64,000 nucleotides of DNA from Costus lasius (taxonomy: Eukaryota > Streptophyta > Magnoliopsida > Zingiberales > Costaceae). Under the pieces are notes generated by a model. It was not told the DNA's origin. It made no database searches and saw only the letters and a list, made by a program, of their open reading frames with translations. Made by a program: the position numbers and the translations under genes. The DNA lies in assembly GCA_027563935.2 (NCBI GenBank), contig CM050450.1, forward strand, positions 9,345,957-9,409,956, given 5' to 3'. Shown here piece by piece: positions 44,745 to 56,133 of the stretch; position 1 is the stretch's first letter, and every line of letters begins with the position of its first letter.

Positions 44745-45724
44745 ATGAATCACAACGTGAGTAATTGCTTCTTCTGCATCTACTTAGCTCACAATGATGG
44801 GTGTTCGTACAACTTGTATTATGGGAGTTCATACAACTTGTGCGCCAGCTGCAAGGAAGGATTCAAAGCCACAATCGCCTTTCTGAAAGAAGCAGATGAC
44901 GGCGCTGCAGGCCCTCATGACTCCAAGTCCACGAAAATGAACGCCAAGGCAAGCTCTTGAATCTTGATCGACCCCTTTGTTGTTTACTCCTCCCCAATTG
45001 AACTGTGAATGATGTGCGCGAGTGCAGGACTTTTGGAACGGATTGGAGAGGATGAAGGAGAAGGACAAGAACTTGGAGGAGAAGGTAAGTTTCTTGAACG
45101 CAGTGTCGGTGATGAGTGAAGGAATCCTCACTGACATTCTGGTGAAACCTGGAAAGGGGCAACCGATTCCGGCTCACAGAGCTATGCTGGTGAGTTATAA
45201 TCATCATTCACTAGCTGCTCCTCTGTTTCGGTTTCTCCTCTATCTCTTCTGAATAAAGGATCATAGCTTTTTATAGATGAATTTAGTTGTCACTACCATT
45301 TAATTAGATGATTGATTTGAAGTTCATGAATCTGTTTAATTCAGTTTAACATGAATTGCAGGCAGCAAAGTTACAGATCTTGAGAACCATGCTGCTCGCA
45401 GACGACTGCAAAACCGCAGCAGAAGACACCATCTCTCTCCCCGAGCTCTCCCACGACGAGCTCAAGTGCCTGCTCGACTTCCTCTACACCGGAAGTTTGC
45501 CGGCGCTGCCGGACAACGACTCTTCCTTGTCCTTGTACTACCCCATGCTCATTGCCTCCGACAAGTACGACATCCCCTTCCACCGGAAGCAGTGCTGCCG
45601 TCAGATTCTGGCGGCGCTGCACACCTCCAATGCGCTTAACGCGCTAGAGGCCACCCAGATGTGCTCCGACGCCGCGATGAAGCAGAAGATCATAAACCTG
45701 ATCATTGACCACACTTATATATAG
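44745..45724 (+). CDS. BTB/POZ domain protein, C-terminally truncated copy
   Basis: Exons 44745-44948, 45028-45189, 45362-45724 (phase 0 joins), about 242 aa. Intron 1 is GC-AG (AAG|GCAAGC); intron 2 is GT-AG. The Cys-rich N-terminus (NCFFCIYL, LCASCKEGFKATIAF) and the whole BTB fold (TDILVKPGKGQPIPAHRAML, LPELSHDELKCLLDFLYTG, ASDKYDIPFHRKQCCRQI) are present. After INLIIDH the sequence switches to an LTR-retrotransposon fragment that supplies TYI and a stop, removing about 40 residues compared with 46191-47295. The BTB domain itself is complete, so a shortened product is possible; alternatively a pseudogene. Very similar to the copy at 46191. Confidence 0.75.
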
Positions 45725-46060
45725 ATCGGTATCTAAACTTTTTCAATAATAATTTTTAAATAAAAAAAAAAAAAACTTTGCTCTGATACCAAACTGAAAA
45801 CCTCTAGTCAATTGTAGACCTCAATTAGGAACCACATCTATATATAGAAAAAATCTAATGGGCATAATTACTTATCAGCCCGTCATAAATAAGACAATTA
45901 TGCCCCCAGAAATTCTAAACAATTAAAAGCCTCTTTCCACATTATAATTAATGGATGACAATTAAAAACCTAATGACGATTATTGCAATGCATGTACGTC
46001 TACATGCTCAAATATAATTTATTATGCATGTACATGGTGCTTAGTCTAAAGATTCTAACA
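45712..46060 (-). mobile_element. Copia LTR fragment with primer site, fused to BTB 3' end
   Basis: On the minus strand an LTR of about 266 bp (46060 down to 45795) starts TGTTAGAATCTTTAGAC and ends GAGGTTTTCA. It is followed by TGGTATCAGAGCAA (45778-45791), an initiator-Met-tRNA primer site, and about 65 bp of A-rich leader that ends inside BTB exon 3. The rest of the element and the other LTR are absent, so a deletion joined the leader to the gene. Confidence 0.8.
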
Positions 46061-46143
46061 AGAGGCAATAAAGATTTTCCTATAAATAACTATATAATTC
46101 TTTGTTGTAGTTAATGAGAAATATCAAGAGTCGTAATATTCCT

Positions 46144-46190
46144 TATAAATAGCTATGTAATTCTTTGTATAGATCTATGCAGCAATTCGA
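46144..46190 (+). promoter_or_regulatory. TATA box and 5' leader of BTB gene
   Basis: TATAAATA at 46144-46151, GCTATGTAATTCTTTGTA and a leader ending GCAATTCGA before the ATG at 46191. A second TATAAATA-like motif is near 46080. Confidence 0.65.
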
Positions 46191-47295
46191 ATGAATCACA
46201 ACGCGAGTAATTGCTTCTTCTGCATCTACTTAGCTCACAATGATGGGTGTTCGTACAACTTGTATTATGGGAGTTCATACAACTTGTGCGCCAGCTGCAA
46301 GGAGGGATTCAAAGCCACAATCGCCTTTCTGAAAGAAGCAGATGGCCGCGCTGCAGGCCCTCATGACTCCAAGTCCACGAAAATGAACGCCAAGGCAAAC
46401 TCTTGAATCTTGATCGACCCCTTTGTTGTTTACTGCTCCCCAATTGAACTGTGAATGATGTGCGCGAGTGCAGGACTTTTGGAACGGATTGGAGAGGATG
46501 AAGGAGAAGGAAAAGAACTTGGAGGAGAAGGTAAGTTTCTTGAACGCAGTGTCGGTGATGAGTGAAGGAATCCTCACTGACATTCTGGTGAAACCTGGAA
46601 AGGGGCAACCGATTCCTGCTCACAGAGCTATGCTGGTGAGTTATCATCATCATTCACTTGCTGCTCCTCTGTTTCTTTCTCTCCTCTCTCTCTTCTGAAT
46701 CAAGGATCATAGCTTCTTTTATAGATGAATTTAGTTGTCACTACCATTTAATTAGACGATCGATTTGAAGTTCATAAATCTGTTTAATTCACTTTAACAC
46801 AAATTACAGGCAGCAAAGTCAGAGATCCTGAGAACCGTGCTGCTCGCAGACGACTGCAAAACCGCAGCAGAAGACACCATCTCTCTTCCCGAGCTCTCCT
46901 ACGACGAGCTCAAGTGCCTGCTCGACTTCCTCTACACCGGCACTTTGCCGGCGCCGCCCGACAACTCCTTCTCCTTGTACAACTCCTTGCTTATTGCGTC
47001 CGACAAGTACGACATCCCCTTCCTCCGGAAGCAGTGCTGCCGTCAGATTCTGGCGGCGCTCCACACCTCCAATGCGCTTAATGCGCTGGAGGCCACCCAG
47101 GTGTGCTCCGACGCCGCGATGAAGCAGAAGATAATAAACCTGATCATTGACCACGCGGGGGAGGTTCTCTTCTCCGCCGGCTACGAGGAGTTCACTCGCA
47201 AGAATGCTCATCTGTCCGTCGAAATCATGCGAGCGTTGCTGACGCGTATAGGGCGGAATGCCACGTCGACTGCTGGACCTACTGGTTTTAGATAG
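46191..47295 (+). CDS. BTB/POZ domain protein (At3g56230-like), intact copy
   Basis: Exons 46191-46394, 46474-46635, 46810-47295 (phase 0 joins), about 283 aa. Intron 1 is GC-AG (AAG|GCAAAC), intron 2 GT-AG. Cys-rich N-terminus (NCFFCIYLAHNDGCSYN, LCASCKEGFKATIAFLKEAD); charged helix (LERMKEKEKNLEEKVSFL); BTB domain from TDILVKPGKGQPIPAHRAML through LPELSYDELKCLLDFLYTG and ASDKYDIPFLRKQCCRQILA; helical tail (INLIIDHAGEVLFSAGYEEF, HLSVEIMRALLTR). Compared with the copy at 11304, exon 1 has extra residues (a YNLYYGSSYN repeat) and the tail after RALLTR differs. No disabling lesion. A CUL3-adaptor-like role is possible from the family but unproven. Confidence 0.88.
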
Positions 47296-48880
47296 TAAAA
47301 TCTCCAAAGCTGGGGTAATTTGTAATAAACACTTTTAACTTATGTAATAAGAATTAGCGTGTTATTGGATTAATCAGTGTTATATAAATATTATAAACAC
47401 TTTTACTATGATTATAGTATATATGATTTTTATAATTGAGATAATCATGTATTCCTATATAACTCGTTATATATTTGATAAAGTCAAATCCCATAAATAA
47501 CTACTTTACTATAAAAAATATAATTGACTATGCTACATCCTACAGATATGAGTGGTTAAGATAAACTTTTTTTTCCCGGAGCCTAGCAAAAAGAAAAATC
47601 AAGAAAGATTCATGTAGGATTGGATTCCCCTTTAAAAATTGGATGTGAAGGTTTTCTTTCATCCTGCTCAAGTAGTTACCTAAAAAGGGGATAATTTTTT
47701 GAAAAATTTGTTTCAAAAATCCTACATTACAAACAAAGAATTATTCCTGTTAAACGATGAATCTCCTTAAAATGAAAAGAATACTTTGGGACTCATAAGG
47801 GATTTGCTTGTCTATATATCTTTACTCACCTTGATGGTTAATTTCCCTTAAAGCATATATGCGATAGATAGACTTCGATAACCATGCTATATTTGTTTGT
47901 TTAAACAGAATCTCTCTATTCTCTTAAGAATCTCTATTTCATAAAGTAAAGATCTCTCTAAATCTAAATAAAGTAAAGAGATAAAATAGTTGATCCCCCA
48001 CCAAAAAAAAAAAAACCTTTATATAGACAAGCAAGCATCTGATAGTTGTGAAAGCGTTTGTCAATCTCTATCCTAAATTCTTTCTTTCTTTTCTTTGGAT
48101 AGAGCCCTTTACTTTATAAAATATAAATCTTTACTTTATCTTTATCAACTCCTTTTTGTGTACAACACAAAGTTCAATCTCTCTATTCTCTATAAAGATA
48201 AAGTAAGGATCTTTATTCAAAGTAAAAAAGTAGAGATCTCTGTTCAGTAAATCATCTTTATTCAAAATAAAGATCTCTGTTCCCTTAAGTCTAAATAAAG
48301 TAAAGAAATAAAATAGTTATCCCCCGCCCACACCCCCCAAAACAAGACCTTTATAAACAAGCAACATTCTAATAGTTGATCTCTATTCAAAGGTTTTTTG
48401 TCTTCTCTAGTTTAAACGCAGCTACTGTAGGTAAGAGAGAGGTACGTGTGGTAATGTTAAATCTACTAATATCTTATTAAACTAAAATCAAATCATGTAA
48501 TCGACGTAATCGACGTACTCTCTCAGCCAAGTTGCTATTAACAACTCTTCTAACCATTCCTCACTCTCCCGGAAGATTTTAAATTCTTCCTTAACAAAAA
48601 AGAAATTCCTAACGCGCAAAATCAAGTACTACTAATGTGCTCCGATTTTACCTACGCTTGATGGTTAAAACCTACTTTTTGTTGGTCCGGTTGCAACTTA
48701 TCAATAAGCAATTGCCTTGTCATCCCAACTTGATACATACTCAGAATAAAATATGATGAAAATCCTAACCAAATAAGAAATGGTAACGGTTTAATGCCCA
48801 TTGGCAATAACGCAACGATTAGATGCAAGTATCAATGACGACCGTTGTCGTGACTAAAAGACCTTCTTTGTTTATTATAA
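47296..48880. other. AT-rich intergenic sequence with direct repeats
   Basis: No gene supported. Two related blocks at about 47955-48050 and 48288-48385 share AAATCTAAATAAAGTAAAGA, AATAAAATAGTT, ATCCCCC, ACCTTTATA and ACAAGCAA. Runs of AAAGTAAAGATCTCT recur between them. Confidence 0.4.
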
Positions 48881-49520
48881 ATAGCCAGCATACCTTAATC
48901 TTAAAGAGAGACATAGAGAGTCTAGACCATATTGCTTCATAATAGGGAATATCCCAACACTATACTTCGCAGACCTAATAGCGTTAACACTAATAGGTGA
49001 CAAGTTACTGGTTGGCATCATAAATCGCTTAGCGAATTCAAAACAACCTATGTTGGATATAAAAAAAAATGATATCTTCACACATAGATTGTCCATACCT
49101 ATACTCTCTAGCAATATCGTCATCCGCATCTAGGGTTCGAATTTTGCTGTAGGCGAAATATGCACACAATCTGATATCTACTCTCAGGCTAGAGATCTTC
49201 CACTTATCCTGCTCTCAATGGGAAGAGACCAAAAGAATGATCGAAGGATGCAAGTGGGGACCTAACCCATATTTATAATGGAAAAACCCTAGCTCCCTCC
49301 ATAAAAGAGTTTTGGGTTTCGGATGCGAAATCCATAATCCAATAAGGATTTCTCTCAGACCCAATGTGCAGAATCCAATATCTAATAGTGATTCTTCTTA
49401 AAACCAGCGGGCTACACAGGCCGTCTTCACATTCAATAATGAGATGTTATGGGCCCATTAACCAATTAACAAAGGCTCCCACAAATCAATAATGTTAGAC
49501 CAAAAATTTCAATATTCTCC
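48881..49520 (-). repeat. Possible 3' LTR of a large copia-type element
   Basis: On the minus strand, a purine tract ACCAAGTGGGAGAATA (near 49510-49525) is followed by TGAAATTTTTGGTCTAACA, then a TATA-like TTATAAATATGGG near 49275 and leader-like sequence. The matching LTR would be at the right edge of the window (63981 onward). I could not align the two because only 20 bp of the right one are present, so this is tentative. Confidence 0.35.
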
Positions 49521-49740
49521 CACTTGGTCAACATTAATTGATTTATAATCTAAACATTTTATAAAATAATAATCATTTTTAATATATATTAGTTATGGGC
49601 CCATTAACCAATTAACAAATGCTCCCACAAATCAATAATGCTAGACCAAAAATTTCAATATTCTCCCACTTGGTCAACATTAATTGATTTATAATCTAAA
49701 AATTTTATAAAATAATAATCATTTGTAATATATATTAAAA
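49441..49740. repeat. Tandem duplication of about 148 bp spanning the purine tract
   Basis: GTTATGGGCCCATTAACCAA, CTCCCACAAATCAATAATG, TTCTCCCACTTGGTCAACAT and TTATAATCTAAA-ATTTTATA occur in order at 49447-49595 and again at 49594-49740, with few differences. Confidence 0.85.
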
Positions 49741-50344
49741 ACAATTTTGAAAAGGAGATGCATTTGTTAATCCTGATAACACCTCATTCAATCCGGTCTA
49801 ATGTAATTCCAATATTGAATTATGATGAAACATTGTATCAATATGCAATACAAGTCCTCCATGGTTACAAATATTAGCAGATTACACCAACATGGATCGC
49901 AATGTGACTGTATAGTAAAATGATAAAAACTTAATATCATTTTATTATCGGTCCTCTTTATGATTTCTCGAACCAAATGAGAAATCTACTTTATAGTTTC
50001 TCTTTATCTGTATGAGAAAACCGACACCAATGTATCCATATATGTCTCATAAATCTTTCTAAACTGTATGAGAGAATCTCTTTATGATTTCTCTGAACCA
50101 AATGATAAAATCATTAATTTTAAATTGAGACATATGTCACTCGACAAAACCGCCATGCTTAAGGTTACATTATGCTTAAGACATTAAACTTATATAGCAA
50201 ACTGTCATGCTTAAGGTTACATTATCCTTAAGACTTTAAACAGATATAAGGTAACATATGCACAAAGATTAGCATCTTATTAATGTATCAAAATTGTATC
50301 CATGATTAAGATAATTGATACATAAATAAAAGATGCAAAATTAA
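49741..50344. other. AT-rich 3' untranslated region of the copia remnant
   Basis: Between the purine tract and the Pol remnant. Contains repeated segments such as TATGAGAAAACCG/GTATGAGAGAATC and GTCATGCTTAAGGTTACATT near 50152-50215 (direct repeat). Confidence 0.4.
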
Positions 50345-50490
50345 AATTACAAAGCAGAAAAACTCCCACTAATCAAAACATCAAAAGATTCAATGATACC
50401 TATTCTAATAACATGATTCACAAAAATAGAGAGAGCTAAACCTTTAGTTAAAGGATCTGCAATCATCTTGCTAGACTCAAAATGGGAAAA
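50345..50490 (-). pseudogene. Copia Pol C-terminal remnant
   Basis: The minus strand reads MIADPLTKGLALSIFVNHVI, matching the usual end of copia Pol (ADPLTKGL followed by the HV segment). Nothing of the reverse transcriptase precedes it; the sequence switches to the AT-rich repeat modules above about 50500. It supports a decayed copia element on this strand. Confidence 0.6.
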
Positions 50491-50509
50491 AATTTCTCAT
50501 TGTGCACAA

Positions 50510-52230
50510 GACCTCAATTATATCAGTTAAATATTATATTAGCTAACCACTCCCTTTGGGCAGGTAAATTAACTAATATAATATTAATAAAATTTTATCA
50601 TCACAAATTTTGACATATTATAATTAATTATAAATGAGCCACTTTGGTGGCTAAACATTTATAATAATTATAATACAATTATAATGATAAACGACTAACC
50701 TGATTTATCTTAAATTATACAAATTAATTATCCCCTTTGGGCAGATAAATCAATCAATATAGCAAAGATAAAAAGGTGAAAAATTATCTCAATAAAGGAT
50801 AAACAATAATTATGAATAACATCTCATATTATATCAACTGATTACTCTCTTTGGGCAAGTAAATTAATTAATATAACTGGGATAAGATTCATCAACATTA
50901 TAAATACTGAAGTATGTTATAATTAACTATAAATGAGCCATTTTGGCAGCCAAACATTTATAGTAATTATAATCTTAATGTATTATATAATGAGGCTAAC
51001 ATGTCTATACAAAATTATCTTATATATACCAATTAATAACCCCCTTTGGGTAGGTAAATTAATTAATATAACAAAGATAAAAATATAACCATATCATAAA
51101 TATTGAACATATTATAATTAATCATAAATGAGCTACTTTGGTAGCCAAACATTTATAACAATTATAATATAATATATTTTTGTAACAATGACATGATTAT
51201 GAATTGGATTTAAACCAATGCTCATAACATTCTCTTTTATGACATGACTATAACAAAATTATCCTATATATACTAATTAATTACCCTCTTTGGGCAGGTA
51301 AATTAATTAATATGAATAGGATAAAAATAATTTTCTTTTATAAATATTTGAAATATGAAATTATGCTATGAACCAACCACTTTGTAGAAAATGTTTATAA
51401 TACAACATGTCATCAATGTGAGGAGTGGAAAATAATTTATTAACATTGTCATAAATTAATAACCATTATGAAATATGGTCAAAATCAACAACCATTATGA
51501 AATATGTATTATATTTATAATACAAATATAATTTTATTTATGCAATTAATAATGCATTAAGTGGTTCCAAAAGAAATCTTAAGGCATTTATATACAACTA
51601 TAGTGATGTGCAACATAATACAAAATAAACAACTTATGTCAAACACCTTAGTATTGCATCTAAGAAATATTATAAACAATTCCATAACCTTCAAATTTGA
51701 ATGATAGATCCAAATTATATCATATTACAGATATAATATTAAAAGCAGCATAATATGGCATAGAACAAGTCGAAATTAAAATCTTTAAAAACAAAAGTCT
51801 TTTAGTAACATCTGAATTAAAGGAAAGCATCAATTACTTTTGCACACAACACATCAAGACTACAATAAGCCAAGCTAGTGTTAATAGCACTTAAGTGCAT
51901 ATTATACTATTTGTATTTACATACACCTGTTATCTGTTTATACCCACAAGAGTCTATCCCAACAAATTTTGCCCAAAAGATAGCCCATTTATTTGAACTA
52001 GACTCTATTCATCTAAATCACATTGACTGAATCATTAAGCCCCACTCAAAAGAATTGAAAACCTATTCAAATGATGTTAATTACTACATGTGTATATATA
52101 ATTCGGCCAAATATTAATCTTCCTTTGGGCCGATTAATATCCGCATGAATTACATACACAATCATCTTAGCATTATATGATAAATAAATTAACTTATACA
52201 ATACGCTACTTTGGTAGTCATATTGATTTA
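50510..52230. repeat. Modular AT-rich repeats with two hairpin motifs
   Basis: Module A (CCCTTTGGGCAGGTAAATTA followed by ATTAATATA) occurs near 50552, 50736, 50848, 51041, 51286 and a variant near 52125. Module B (GAGCCACTTTGGTGGCTAAA followed by CATTTATAATAATTATA) occurs near 50635, 50935, 51130, and in diverged form near 51370 and 52203. The modules alternate at spacings of about 100-250 bp. CCC-TTT-GGG and GCCAC-TTTG-GTGGC are self-complementary. No coding. Confidence 0.8.
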
Positions 52231-52315
52231 ATTTATTTATTTTATAATGTCATTCCCTTTTATTATTTAAACAATTATGCCATCATTAGAATTTATTAAA
52301 AATTATTTTCCTAAT

Positions 52316-53843
52316 TTTTTTTATAAAATTTACAGTAGGCAGCTGCTACACAGCACAGCAGACCAAGCAACACTCTGCTGCTTCTGCACACATTAAAAAA
52401 AATAGCCCAAATGACTAGGCCCAAATCAGGCCTAGACAGCAGAAACAGCATAGCAGCCATGCTTCTGTGCACAGTTGTCTTGCTTTTACGCACAGCACAG
52501 CTAAGGGCACAGTCTAGGCCCAAGCCCAGCAAACTAGCCCAGTTGACAAACCCAGACTGCCCATGAAGATAAGTCTCGTTTAATCAAACATGCCCGAATC
52601 CTATAATAAAGGATCCGAATCCGTACCCAACCTGGATTCGCACTTCGCGTCCAAACCAAAATTGGACCCGGATCCAAACGCAGGCGCAACACATTCGCGA
52701 CCCAGATCAGCTAATTTCTTCACCCGCATGCGCTCGTCTCTGGGAGGCTCGCTCGTGCTGTGCCCTAAACGCAACACAACGCGTGCGCGAAAGAAGCAGC
52801 CGTCGTGGCCACGATCTTTGGTGCCTGACCCACGCTGCAAGTCATGCGTCATTCATTCGCACGCGAAAATCATGTCCGGGTACAGCCGCTGGCATCTCTG
52901 GCACTCGCACTCAGCAGCGATCCCATGTTGCACGCCCGCATGTCATCAGCTGTCGCCCCAAATAAACAGTTGACGCCGCCTTCGAAAAACTTCAACGGCA
53001 GCCCGCACGCGATGCTCGCATTGACGCTGCAGCACGGCGGCGAGACTCGCCCGCTTGCGCCGCATGATGCCTCTTTGCACGTCTTCGGCAACAGCTGATG
53101 GGGTCGCAAAATTCCACCGGTGTCGCACGCGACCCACATCGCCTTTGCTGTTGGCGACGCCCGCACGTCCGCGGCCTGTAGCCGCACGCATCGCAAAAGA
53201 ACGCGTCCAGCCGCAGGACTACCTCAGCATCGCCGCTCATCGCCCGTAGTCGACTTTGCCGTCAACCGCGCACCACTCGCAGCCCTCTTTCACTCGCGAG
53301 AGCATCAGCGAACGCCGATCGCCTACACACTTGCAGGTGCATCTGCCTGTCGACGCCCGCACGCGACACTCGCTGGCGTAGCCACTCGCACGATGCATCC
53401 GGAAGCGAAGAGGAAGGCAACAAAAGCCGCTGGTCACATCTGCCTTCACCGGCAGCCATGAACCGCGTCCACGCCTCCACGTGCACCGGATGGCAGAGGT
53501 ATGGCGCCGCTTGAGTAGCCGGATTTGGCAAAAATGGAAAATCGAACGCAAGAATTCGTTCAACGCCGATTTCAACCTGCGACGATAATTCGTCGACAAG
53601 CGGCCGCCTTGCATGGATTGCTGACGAAGGAATCGGCGGCAGGAGTAGTCGATGTGTATCGATGCTGCTTGATTCGTGTCGAACGCCGAAAGCAAATTTA
53701 ACGAGGCATCAACCTCTGCATCACTTGGAGATTCATCCACCGCCCGAGTGACGACGCCAACGACAACAAAATAGGGTAGAAGCCCTATTGTTGTCGACGC
53801 CGGCGCCGCATCTCCCATTGGCAACAAGCACAGGGCTGAAACC
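52316..53843. other. GC-rich tract of the large element, no convincing gene
   Basis: Abrupt change from AT-rich repeats to sequence rich in CGC/GCG. Several frames stay open (for example 53237-53827 minus and 52590-52973 plus), but overlapping frames are open on both strands, codon use is not biased to one, and no domain is recognised. Probably leader or untranslated sequence of the large copia-type element. It resumes after the hAT insertion at 63629. Confidence 0.35.
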
Positions 53844-54629
53844 CTGATCTGTAGGGCTGATTAGAGCATAAAAACTAAAATCGATTTTATCAAACCGAAT
53901 CTACGGAATTTATTTTTACCAAAAATTTTAATACCGAAATCAAACCAAAGTAACAAATTGCCGAATCATTACCAAACCGAATTAACCAAAAATTTTCGAT
54001 AAATTTGGTTAAATTACCAACAATTACATATGATAAAAAAATAAAACTTGCAGAATCATTAACAAAGAGATCACATTCACGTTGAACTTGCAGAAGATAG
54101 TTTGCATCATGTCATAAAGCCATACCTAGCCACTTGCTTTTCCAAATTCATGTCCATGACCATGCATTGCATTCTAACTGGGATAGTGGGATTCCATTGT
54201 TTCCACTTTCCGATAGCAATTGCTGCTTGCTGTATGACTAGTAATAACATATGAAAAATTAGAAATTACCTAGTAATGAAATAAAAATGAATAAAAGCAT
54301 GAATTTTTCATTGCATACACAAAAATATCGATGGTACCCTAGAATGACACAAAGTCCTCAACACAAGAGCTTGAGCCACAACACAAAATAATGCAACACC
54401 TCAGTCCTCAGGTCCACAACACAAAATTATACAATACCTCAGGTCTGCAGGAGCCTAAGCCACAAACAATGAGTCAATGACACAAAATCCACACTTGTTT
54501 TCTAAAAACCATCAACATGTAAAATCAAAATTCACAAAGATAAGTAGCTAACAGCAGCCCAGCCAACCAGCCCTTCTTCCTTCAACACGCGTCCAACCGT
54601 CCATCATGCCATGTTTACAAGCGAACAGC

Positions 54630-56133
54630 TGACACGACTGCAAGTGCATGGTTATGTCGTAGTAATATAAAAGATGTCGAATCCCACAGGGAGCGAAGTT
54701 GAGTATTAGAAAGTCCGAGTCTTAATAGCTAGGCGAATCGAAACGTGGGTTTGAGAACAGAAATCGTAAATAAGCAATCACAAATACGTCGGTAGAGAAT
54801 CGACTTAAGAGAAAATTCAGGGCTACGGCTTCCACCACAATGATAATCTTAACCGCACAAGAAAGATATTAGTTAATTGGTTTATTATTTTTGCAAAAGG
54901 AGTCTAACCCTAGGGTACAAGGTGCCCTCTCTCGAGTGAAACACCCCGGTGTTCGTCTTAGACCGACCTCCTACTCTCGCGGTGGGCCGTTCTAAGGCGA
55001 ACCCAATGAGTTCTATGGAAGACTATGAAATCCTCGAGCGAGGACCAAACACTCTCGTGTCGAGGTCTCGCAAGTTTTACTCGGAGGTTCGACCCTACGA
55101 TCCTTCTCTCGATATGAATCGTAACGGCTAACACGTGAAAATATTCGGCCAAGATAAAATCCCGAAATAAGTACGTCGAAGTAAAATATGCTCACAAGTT
55201 TATACCATATAATGAAAATAGATACAAAGTTTGCAGTTAAAATAATCAAAGGGTTTCCACCAAGCCCCGAAATAGGGTTTACGCTATAATTATTATTGAA
55301 ACGCTCAAAATCTCTCTTTTAATGACAAGAAAAGTATAAAAAAATGAAGCTAAGGGAAAGGAGATGATGAACCGAAGGAATCCTGAAGAAATCGTGATGA
55401 TAGTGTGTCTCAATCGCCGAAAATCTCCAAAAATTGCCTCTATCGCCGTGTTCTTCTGGCCGCCTCCGTTCTTCGCGTGAATGCTCGATAATTAGGGCAA
55501 GAAAATTGGGGCTTTTATATCCTATGCGTTCGCCTCTGAAAGAGCTTTCCATAGACACCTTACTTGCCAAATTTAGACTCCGAACGGGTGAGAAATCGAA
55601 GGAAAAACCGAGTGTGGGTCGGGTCGCTCGCGAGCCTGGGTTAGAATCGCGGTGAACCCCGCTGGGTTCACCTGGCTGTGATGTCTTCTGAGGGTTCGGC
55701 TGAAATAAGCGCGGTGAACCCCGCCGGGTTCACCTGGCCATGATGTGTTCTGGACAATTTTTCGGCCAAATGGAATTCTGGTGAACCCCGCTGGGGTTCA
55801 CCCGGCTGTGATGCTCTCTGTGAGATACGCAGGCTGGCGACTGGGATGGTGAACCCCGTGGGGTTCACCTAGCCGTGATTGTCAGGCTAACTCCAAATAA
55901 GACCAAATTTGACGGGCTGCTTCGTTTTCGCATAAGAAATCGTCCTGTGGCCTCAGAATCTTCAAAATATGTCGAAAAAAGGGTGTTTTTACCTGAAATT
56001 CCATAAAAATGCCAAAAAGTGAAGATTCCGAAGATATGAAGGAAATAAGCCTGTAATGAGTATAAAAATGCCGAAATAAGCCTAGATTTGACATGAAATA
56101 AGTATGAAAATCACTACCAAAATGCAATGAATC
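54630..56133 (-). repeat. 3' LTR of Athila-type element
   Basis: 1,504 bp; on the minus strand begins TGATTCATTGCATTTTGG. It contains four GGTGAACCCC-NN-GGGGTTCACC-type palindromes between 55650 and 55870, about 65 bp apart. Confidence 0.92.

Noticed and set aside
44829..45207. Long minus-strand frames opposite BTB exons (also near 46275-46653, 46819-47307, 11891-12289)
   Set aside because: Shadows of the BTB coding strand; the plus-strand exons have domain support and splice sites.
53237..53827. Minus-strand frame of 196 codons in the GC-rich tract
   Set aside because: Competing open frames on both strands, Cys/Arg-rich random-like composition, no recognised domain.
54949..55131. Identical small frames in both Athila-type LTRs (also at 61460-61642)
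   Set aside because: Antisense to the element's own transcript and conserved only because the two LTRs are copies of each other.
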